Of a DNA stretch of 64,000 nucleotides, positions 58,585 through 64,000 are shown in pieces. The stretch is from Bacteriovorax sp. PP10 (GTDB lineage Bacteria; Bdellovibrionota; Bacteriovoracia; Bacteriovoracales; Bacteriovoracaceae). The notes under the pieces were generated by a model. The model was given only the letters and a program-made list of their open reading frames with translations. It had not been told where the DNA came from and did not search any database. Position numbers and translations under genes: made by a program. The stretch covers positions 1,550,001-1,614,000 of the forward strand of contig NZ_JAYGJQ010000001.1 of the NCBI RefSeq assembly GCF_035013165.1, in the 5' to 3' direction. Within the stretch, counting starts at the first letter, position 1. Each line of letters opens with the position of its first letter.

Positions 58585-60129
58585 TTAATGAAGAGTCTCA
58601 ATAGTTGAGACGAGATAATTGAAATCAATCGGTTTGGTTACGTGGTCGATAAAACCAGCATTTTTAGTTTTAAGACGATCTTCCGGCATAGCATGGGCCG
58701 TTAGAGCGATGACAGGTGTTTTGTTTTTTCTCTGACGAAGCTCTTTAATAACCTGAAAGCCATTCATATTAGGCATTTCAATATCCATTAAAATAACGTC
58801 ATATTTTTTATTCTGAACTTTTCTTAAAGCTTCATTTCCATCAATCGCAACATCAGGGTCACCACCGTATGAATTTAAGAATAATTTTATAATTTCTAAA
58901 TTATCGACAGAATCATCTACAATCAAAATCGATTTTGATTTTAAAGAATGCATCTGCATTTCGACAGCTTTAGGTCGCGATGAACTCTTCAGCGTTTTAT
59001 AATCAGTAAACTTTACGCTAAAAACACTTCCTACTCCTGGAGCAGTACCGACTAATTCCACATCACCACCAAGTGCTTCGGCCATTCGACGGGCCAGGAC
59101 CAGACCAAGTCCAGATCCTTTATTTTTTATATTTTGTGCATTTCCCACTTGAATGAAAGGATGGAAAATTCTATTCATATCGTCTTGGGTAAGACCAATC
59201 CCTGTATCTTTAATTAAAATTTCAAAGCAGTTTTGTTCAGGTGTTTCTTTAAGCTTAAGAACACTGATTGTGATTTCACCTTTGTCAGTAAACTTAATCG
59301 CGTTGCCGATAATATTATTTAGAATCTGACGAAGCCTGTTGCAGTCACTGATGATCTTATCAACGTCTATTTCTTTTTTGTCATATCTAATATTTATATT
59401 TTTTGCCAGGCACTGTGGCCTGAATAGCTCGATGACTTCATCAATAGTGTTGTGCAAGTTAAATTCGATTAGTTCGATATCAACTCTACCTGCCTCAATC
59501 TTGGAAAGGTCGAGCACATCGTTAATGATACGGTTGAGATTTTTTCCGTTTTTTAAAATAATATCAAGGTAGTGAGACTTATCTGTCTCATTTATATTAT
59601 CTTTCTGTAAGAACTCAGCAAACCCCAGGATTGCTCCTAATGGAGTACGAAGCTCGTGAGAAATATCAGCGATAAATTGTGATTTTAATTTCAATTCTTT
59701 TTGTGCTGAATACTCGGCCATACGAAGTGCATCTTCATTATGTTTCTTAGCTGTTAAGTCTCTTGTGATTTGTGAGTATCCAATATGCTTGCCACTTTGG
59801 TCATTCAAACGGTTGATAATAATGTTGGCCCAGAATTGTGAGCCATCTTTTCTCGTCATCCAGTTTTCAACTTCATAGTGCCCTTGAGTGCGGGCAGTTT
59901 TTAAATCATTCTCCGGTAAGTTTTGTTCGATATCTTCAATAGAATAGAAGCGTGCGAAGTGAGTTCCAATGACTTCACTGGCCTGAAGGCCAGTAAGGTT
60001 TTTTGCACCACTGTTCGACGAGAGAATAATTCCTCTTTTGTCTAGAATGTAAACGGCGTAATCGATCATGGAATCGATTGCGAGTTTAGACATTTCGTAG
60101 GAATTTGATAATTCCCTAATCTCGTGCAT
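58585..60129 (-). CDS. PAS-domain hybrid histidine kinase with receiver domain
   Basis: 514 residues from the ATG at 60129, which follows GAGGTACC; an ATG at 60171 adds 14 residues without a ribosome site. Order: PAS (residues about 20-130, DYAVYILDKRGIILSSNSGAKNLTG), HisKA with the phospho-accepting His158 in ISHELRTPLGA, HATPase (NNIIGNAIKFTDKG, DTGIGL, GSGLGLVLARRMAEALGG) and a receiver (ILIVDDSVDNLE, KYDVILMDIEMPNMNG with the acceptor Asp, TPVIALTAHA, VTKPID). No membrane segments, so a soluble sensor, probably of redox or an internal signal. Its output partner is not adjacent. Confidence 0.95.
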   Translation of the reverse strand: MHEIRELSNSYEMSKLAIDSMIDYAVYILDKRGIILSSNSGAKNLTGLQASEVIGTHFARFYSIEDIEQNLPENDLKTARTQGHYEVENWMTRKDGSQFWANIIINRLNDQSGKHIGYSQITRDLTAKKHNEDALRMAEYSAQKELKLKSQFIADISHELRTPLGAILGFAEFLQKDNINETDKSHYLDIILKNGKNLNRIINDVLDLSKIEAGRVDIELIEFNLHNTIDEVIELFRPQCLAKNINIRYDKKEIDVDKIISDCNRLRQILNNIIGNAIKFTDKGEITISVLKLKETPEQNCFEILIKDTGIGLTQDDMNRIFHPFIQVGNAQNIKNKGSGLGLVLARRMAEALGGDVELVGTAPGVGSVFSVKFTDYKTLKSSSRPKAVEMQMHSLKSKSILIVDDSVDNLEIIKLFLNSYGGDPDVAIDGNEALRKVQNKKYDVILMDIEMPNMNGFQVIKELRQRKNKTPVIALTAHAMPEDRLKTKNAGFIDHVTKPIDFNYLVSTIETLH

Positions 60130-60466
60130 TTTTGGTACCTCATACCTACAAATTCTTACTACCACTGACATTTCTCATACTAGGGCATGTTTTAAAACTC
60201 AATATTGCATTAAGAAGATTCAAGACTGTTTCAATACGATCTTACTTAGTTAATGTTAAAGAGTCGCGGCCGCTTTCTTAACCCAAGCTTAATTTAATTT
60301 ATTTTTTCCCAATGGAAATTGTGTTGTTAATTTAACATTGTCGCAAAAGCTTCATACATTTTAGATGACGACACCATCAAGTATCAGATTGGTAACCCGA
60401 ACTGCTTTTGCATTTATTTTCAGAGTGGCCCTTGCAACTTTTTTGAACAGTCCCATCTTGATAATT
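60130..60466. other. Non-coding gap between divergent kinase and rhomboid genes
   Basis: 337 bases with no convincing gene. An open frame from ATG 60365 to the rhomboid start could extend that gene by 34 residues, but it has no ribosome site. Promoters for both flanking genes must be here; none was clear by eye. Confidence 0.4.
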
Positions 60467-61219
60467 ATGGAAACAAAAACCTACATTAAAGAAAATTGGC
60501 TGACGAAAATTCCAAAGAGAGATGGTCTAAACCCAACTCTCTTTTTAATGTGCCTCTTGCTGTTTACCAGCTTCATCTACATCAATAATTTATTCAATGC
60601 CCCTCTTTGGATGTCGGCCAACGGGAACCAGGTTTTTGCACAAGGGGAGTGGTGGCGAGCGTGGACAACGCTTTTTGCCCATGGTGATTTAAGTCATATC
60701 TTAGGAAATCTATTTTTATTTTTTCCGTTCTCATATTATCTCATCGCTTATTTCGGTTATACATTTTTTCCATTCTTCGGCTTCTTCGTCGGCGGTCTGG
60801 TTAACCTGGCCGTATTGCAGACGATGCCCGATCATGTGGGCCTTATAGGGGTCTCTGGAGTCGTTAATTGGATGGGTGGTGCCTGGCTTGCGCTGGCATG
60901 GCTTATCGATCGACGTGAGTCTAATGGAAGGCGTGTTTTGAAGGTGGTGGCGGTAACGATAGTGTTATTTGTACCGGACAGTTTTAAGCCTGAAGTGAGT
61001 TACTTAAGTCACTTCCTTGGTTACTTTGCTGGTGCCTTTAGCGGTATTGCTTACTACTACCTGTTCAAGAAGAAGATCAAGTCGGCCGAGGTGATTGAAG
61101 TTGTGCACGAAGACGATTATGTCTGGGGGAGTGACTTTGAATTCATCAATGAAGACTATCGTGAGGACTATCCTAGAGATCACCAGATCTCAAATTCCCC
61201 TTGTCATCAAAAGGGATAG
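60467..61219 (+). CDS. Rhomboid-family intramembrane serine protease
   Basis: 250 residues from the ATG at 60467 (an alternative at 60365 would add 34 residues; neither has a good ribosome site). Six hydrophobic segments. Catalytic Ser130 sits in LIGVSGVVNWMG (GxSG); the partner His182 is in YLSHFLGYFAG; AHGDLSHILGNLFLF holds the usual His77 and Asn81. Cleaves membrane proteins inside the inner membrane. The tail is strongly acidic (EVVHEDDYVWGSDFEFINED), presumably cytoplasmic. Its last 47 bases overlap the convergent lipoprotein gene. Confidence 0.92.
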   Translation: METKTYIKENWLTKIPKRDGLNPTLFLMCLLLFTSFIYINNLFNAPLWMSANGNQVFAQGEWWRAWTTLFAHGDLSHILGNLFLFFPFSYYLIAYFGYTFFPFFGFFVGGLVNLAVLQTMPDHVGLIGVSGVVNWMGGAWLALAWLIDRRESNGRRVLKVVAVTIVLFVPDSFKPEVSYLSHFLGYFAGAFSGIAYYYLFKKKIKSAEVIEVVHEDDYVWGSDFEFINEDYREDYPRDHQISNSPCHQKG

Positions 61220-61616
61220 TGAAAGGTCCAACCTCAACACTTCCTTTGACCAGGTAAGGAACTCCATCTTTTTGAAGGAGCATAAGGACAGAGCTGAAAA
61301 TATCTTTATAGAGAACGCGCAGAGGGACTGAAACCATTGTGGTCTCTTTTCCTTTAACCAGGACTTTTTCTTTCATTGTTCCTGATGTCACTGTTTTGTC
61401 ATTGATATCCAGTGCATATTTCAAATTTTTTACATCAAAGTTTATAGAGTTCGGATTTTTTACACTTAAAATAATTTCAAGGTCAGCGTTGAGCGCAGAA
61501 AGTTTAGTGATATGAATTTCTTGAAGCTTAACTTTTGGTGGTTCGACAACTTTCTTCAAGCTTGAACATCCAAAAAGAACCGACAATAGAATAACGAATA
61601 AAAAATGATATTTCAT
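61173..61616 (-). CDS. LEA14-like (WHy-domain) lipoprotein
   Basis: 147 residues. Lipoprotein signal KYHFLFVILLSVLFGC with lipobox LFGC, Cys17. The rest is a LEA_2/WHy-type beta domain: LQEIHITKLSALNADLEIILSVKNPNSINFDVKNLKYALDIN, then VLVKGKETTMVSVPLRVLYKDI. The VKNPN pattern is the family mark. Such proteins are linked to stress protection in plants; in bacteria the role is unknown. The 3' end overlaps the rhomboid gene by 47 bases on the opposite strand. Confidence 0.8.
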   Translation of the reverse strand: MKYHFLFVILLSVLFGCSSLKKVVEPPKVKLQEIHITKLSALNADLEIILSVKNPNSINFDVKNLKYALDINDKTVTSGTMKEKVLVKGKETTMVSVPLRVLYKDIFSSVLMLLQKDGVPYLVKGSVEVGPFTIPFDDKGNLRSGDL

Positions 61617-61670
61617 AAAACCCTCAGGCCCATTTTCGCGGAGTTTATTGAGCCTTGCAAGGGTAAAGAT

Positions 61671-61802
61671 TTAAAATGATCTTATTTGATTCGCGCTGAT
61701 TGAATCTTTTCTCAGTTGTTGATTAAATTCGTACTGGCGCTGCTCGCTCGAGTTGTAAAAGAGAGAGTTCTTATTGAATAGAAATTTAAATAGTCCCATC
61801 AT
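61671..61802 (-). CDS. 43-residue small protein with perfect Shine-Dalgarno
   Basis: Minus-strand frame of 43 codons: MMGLFKFLFNKNSLFYNSSE, then a polar, charged tail (RQYEFNQQLRKDSISANQIRSF). The ribosome site is AGGAGG, 61813-61808, five bases before the first ATG, as good as any in the window. It ends 55 bases before the LEA14-like lipoprotein start (61616), so probably shares its mRNA. An aromatic-basic N-terminus with no long helix suggests a peripheral membrane or soluble peptide. No family recognised. Confidence 0.6.
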   Translation of the reverse strand: MMGLFKFLFNKNSLFYNSSEQRQYEFNQQLRKDSISANQIRSF

Positions 61803-61906
61803 AATAGCCTCCTGTTGATATCAGTATCGTCTTCATTGGCATTCTTCACAATACTCTTCCATGAAGTACTATAATGTGATACCTTAGGGCTAAGCGAGGA
61901 TACACC

Positions 61907-62647
61907 ATGGGACAGATTGACCAATTTTTGGCCGCATTCAAAAGCTCTCTTAAAGCAAAAAACATTATTTATCGAGACCTGGCAAAATCGCTAAACTTGA
62001 GTGAATCGAGTGTGAAGCGCATCCTCGCAGACAAGTCTATAAGCCTTGAGCGCATCGATGAAATTTGCAAAGCATGTGACATTAGTTTTTCTGAAGTCTG
62101 TCGTAACGCTAATTTTGAAGAAGATGTATCCAATCACACATTGACCAAAGAGCAGGAAAAAATCCTCGCTGAAAATCCCAGACAACTTCATTATTTTATT
62201 TTGCTTAATGATGGACTAACTCCAGCAAAAATCGAAAGAGACTATGAGATCACAAATAACGAATCTAAAAAAATACTTCTACAGTTAGATAAATTAAACC
62301 TGCTTGAACTTCATCCCAGAGATAGAGTGAAGCTCAAAAATAAGACCGGCACACTTCGTTTTAGAAGAGACGGGGCGGTAGGGAAAATTCTTTTTGCTCA
62401 AACGAAGAGTAATTATTTAAATCATGATTTTGAATCCGAGCTGGATTACATCCGCTTCGTTACCAATGGCTTTCCTTTGGAGTCTATCGCGAAGTTTAAA
62501 AAGAAGCTTGATAAGATGGTGTCTGAGCTTCAAGAAGAGACTAGAATGGTTGCAGGTGGCGATAAAAAAGGATTGCACGATATGGGGGTACTACTTGCTT
62601 ATCGTCCGTGGACGAATTCATCATTGGATGCGATCAAGAAAAAATAA
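61907..62647 (+). CDS. XRE-type helix-turn-helix regulator with a large C-terminal domain
   Basis: 246 residues. Residues 8-65 form a lambda-repressor-like HTH: LAAFKSSLKAKNIIYRDLAKSLNLSESSVKRILADKSISLERIDEICKACDISFSEV. The remaining 180 residues are helical with a second winged-helix-like stretch near 105-150 (LLNDGLTPAKIERDYEITNNESKKILLQLDKLNLLEL); it has no recognised ligand motif. I do not know the family's target. The stop codon overlaps the next start (TAATG), so the membrane protein is co-translated. Confidence 0.85.
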   Translation: MGQIDQFLAAFKSSLKAKNIIYRDLAKSLNLSESSVKRILADKSISLERIDEICKACDISFSEVCRNANFEEDVSNHTLTKEQEKILAENPRQLHYFILLNDGLTPAKIERDYEITNNESKKILLQLDKLNLLELHPRDRVKLKNKTGTLRFRRDGAVGKILFAQTKSNYLNHDFESELDYIRFVTNGFPLESIAKFKKKLDKMVSELQEETRMVAGGDKKGLHDMGVLLAYRPWTNSSLDAIKKK

Positions 62648-63180
62648 TGAAAAAAATGAAAGGTCGTCTCTACAAAATCGTTTTTGCAATTGCGCCAATT
62701 CTACTTACGATGGCCATATTCTTGGGTATAAGACAATATTTGGGACATCTCGAAAGTGATTATTCTTTTCTCATGAGCAAAGTCATAAAGAATAAAGAAT
62801 ATTTTCAACAAACAAGTTTTCATGGAGAAGCAGAGCCAGACACTCCTGATCAGAAGGTTAATGATCAGACAATCTTAGGCATAGACTCGCTCACAAATGG
62901 GATCAGAGACGACATCGATATATGGATAAATCGCTCGGCCTTAAATAAAGAAGAAACTTTATTAATGAGAAGTTATGCAAGAGAGCTTCAAGTTGTATTA
63001 AAAAATTGTGCTTTAAAGAAAACGACCTTACCAACTGAGCAGGTAGAATTAAAAAATGCAGAAAAAAAATTGTTAGAGATTGGATCAGTGGTGAGGGAGC
63101 CAACAGATTTTACGGTGACCCGACTTAAACTCTTAACTTGTAATACTGAAGCTAGAACGAAATGCTTCGACTCTTTGTAA
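62647..63180 (+). CDS. Membrane-anchored protein of unknown function
   Basis: 177 residues from ATG 62647, overlapping the regulator's stop by one base. One N-terminal membrane helix (LYKIVFAIAPILLTMAIFLGI, residues 7-27) then an extracytoplasmic helical domain of about 150 residues with three cysteines (NCALKK, TCNTEA, KCFDSL). It is likely an anchored periplasmic protein. Together with the XRE gene it may form a small signalling unit, but no family is recognised. Confidence 0.75.
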   Translation: MKKMKGRLYKIVFAIAPILLTMAIFLGIRQYLGHLESDYSFLMSKVIKNKEYFQQTSFHGEAEPDTPDQKVNDQTILGIDSLTNGIRDDIDIWINRSALNKEETLLMRSYARELQVVLKNCALKKTTLPTEQVELKNAEKKLLEIGSVVREPTDFTVTRLKLLTCNTEARTKCFDSL

Positions 63181-63189
63181 GGATTATAT

Positions 63190-63672
63190 ATGGCGAATGT
63201 AAAAATTGTTGCGGGAACAGAAGCTGATATTCCTGAAATCTTAAAATTTATCAAAGCACTTGCTGTCTATGAAAAACTTGAGCATGAAGCAGTGGCCACG
63301 CATGACCTGTTAAAGAAAAATCTTTTTGGTGAAGAGCGCTTTGCTGAAGTCATTTTTATTCAAGAAGATGATGTGAAAGTTGGTTTTGCTTTATTCTTTA
63401 AAAACTTCTCAACCTTTTTAGGATTGCCTGGAATTTATCTTGAAGATCTTTTTGTCCTTCCTGAATGTCGTGGGAAAGGTTATGGAAAAAAACTTATTGT
63501 TCATATTGCAAAAATTGCAGTCGATAGAGGATACGGACGATTTGAATGGTCTGTGCTTGATTGGAACACGCCTGCGATTGAGTTCTATCACTCGATTGGT
63601 GCGATTCCTATGGATGAATGGACAGTTCAGAGAATGACAGGGGATACGTTAAAGAAGCTTGCAAGTCTTTAA
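63190..63672 (+). CDS. GNAT acetyltransferase, spermidine/diamine N-acetyltransferase (SAT1)-like
   Basis: 160 residues. The SAT1 pattern runs throughout: ILKFIKALAVYEKLEHEAVAT, VGFALFFKNFSTFLG, GIYLEDLFVLPECRGKGYGKKL (acetyl-CoA site, RGKGYG) and FEWSVLDWNTPAIEFYHSIGA, then DEWTVQRM. Eukaryotic SAT1 acetylates polyamines; bacterial homologues have been linked to polyamines, thialysine or other amines. AAGGATTATAT precedes the ATG. It follows the membrane-protein gene by nine bases. Confidence 0.92.
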   Translation: MANVKIVAGTEADIPEILKFIKALAVYEKLEHEAVATHDLLKKNLFGEERFAEVIFIQEDDVKVGFALFFKNFSTFLGLPGIYLEDLFVLPECRGKGYGKKLIVHIAKIAVDRGYGRFEWSVLDWNTPAIEFYHSIGAIPMDEWTVQRMTGDTLKKLASL

Positions 63673-63788
63673 TTCCATTTGAATTTAACATTTTTGAAAC
63701 TCTCTGTTTATCTAGAGGATTGATAAACATGCCATTAATTAGATTACAATCATCAGTATTTTAAAATATACACGCATTTAGCTTCAGG

Positions 63789-63812
63789 GTATTTTTTTGC
63801 TCATAAAAATAC
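63789..63812 (+). repeat. AT-rich hairpin in the leader of the last gene
   Basis: GTATTTTT, eight bases, AAAAATAC. It ends 8 bases before the GGAG ribosome site of the gene at 63830, so it may affect stability or translation of a highly expressed secreted protein. Confidence 0.35.
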
Positions 63813-63829
63813 TTATTCATGGAGTTCAT

Positions 63830-64000
63830 ATGAAAAAAATTCTTTTTGCTGTTTTCTCTCTTGCAATTGCTACAAGCTCATTTGCTTCAGTTGAATGCAA
63901 CAAAAAAGCTTTCGCAGCAGCTAAAGCAGTAGACGCTATTTCAAATAACTCTAAAAAAAGTACTTACACTTTAGTTTCAACTGAAACTATCAACAGTGTT
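63830..64000 (+). CDS. Small secreted protein, 5' part (runs off the window)
   Basis: 57 codons visible, no stop yet. GGAG precedes the ATG by five bases. A clear signal peptide (KKILFAVFSLAIATSSFAS) is cut after SFA; the mature start is VECNKKAFAAAKAVDA. The rest lies outside the window, so no family can be given. Confidence 0.85.
   Translation, partial: MKKILFAVFSLAIATSSFASVECNKKAFAAAKAVDAISNNSKKSTYTLVSTETINSV

Noticed and set aside
1-64000. CRISPR arrays, tRNA or rRNA genes, insertion sequences, prophage genes
   Set aside because: No regularly spaced repeat, no cloverleaf-like gene, no transposase or integrase frame was seen on either strand.

Overview
This is a 64 kb stretch of bacterial chromosome. 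It is AT-rich and densely coded on both strands, with mostly one- to six-gene transcription units. I see no rRNA, tRNA, CRISPR array, insertion sequence or phage genes. The mix of genes fits a Gram-negative predator-type bacterium of the Bdellovibrionota, most likely Bacteriovorax or a relative. The signs are TolC, RND, TonB and lipoprotein machinery, a secreted trypsin-like protease, a lysozyme-like exoenzyme, an RCC1-repeat lipoprotein, rhomboid, pirin and many small secreted proteins. This placement is inference from gene content, not from a marker gene.

Layout. 1-6.7 kb: the 5' part of cydA (cytochrome bd oxidase), a 3-hydroxyisobutyryl-CoA hydrolase-like gene, an AidB-like acyl-CoA dehydrogenase, a periplasmic-binding-type protein, a glutathione peroxidase and a YecM-DUF4269 fusion. 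6.7-19.4 kb: redox and efflux genes, several arranged as regulator plus divergent target: TetR with a flavodoxin-fold oxidoreductase, LysR with an aldo/keto reductase and MFS pump, ArsR with an MFS pump. Among them lie a 915-residue RCC1 lipoprotein, a fused peptide-type ABC ATPase and an SMR pump. 19.4-23.4 kb: two overlapping minus-strand genes, an exonuclease/GIY-YIG protein and a PD-(D/E)XK/XPD-type helicase. They look like a DNA-repair module. 23.5-29.9 kb: a DUF72 gene, a MarR-MFS operon with two operator boxes, a trypsin-like protease, a secreted pair including a lysozyme-like protein, and a LysR gene.

29.9-42.4 kb is the most striking region: an iron-siderophore island. A plus-strand operon has the canonical aerobactin order iucA-iucB-iucC-iucD-receptor, followed by a dedicated TonB-like gene, nearly all overlapping or about 10 bases apart. 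On its left, on the minus strand, lie a siderophore-interacting flavoprotein reductase and two tandem paralogous MFS transporters. Together these cover synthesis, export, outer-membrane uptake, energisation and iron release.

42.4-64 kb: an MFS pump, a quinone-oxidoreductase-type MDR gene, two YceI genes flanking an AraC regulator, a glutaryl-CoA-dehydrogenase-like gene, an amino-acid-type binding protein, and a TetR/TolC/RND/TetR efflux locus without a membrane-fusion protein. Next come a cysteine-free glutathione-peroxidase homologue, GST, aldo/keto reductase and pirin genes, a hybrid histidine kinase, a rhomboid protease, a LEA14-like lipoprotein, a 43-codon ORF with a perfect Shine-Dalgarno, an XRE regulator, a membrane protein, a SAT-like acetyltransferase and the start of a small secreted protein.

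Within the window the sequence itself shows several convincing palindromic operators (ArsR, MarR, TetR and LysR type, and one overlapping a Shine-Dalgarno). No single completely new system is evident. The best candidates for a second look are the nuclease/helicase pair, the iuc island in this lineage, the cysteine-less peroxidase and the YecM-DUF4269 fusion.
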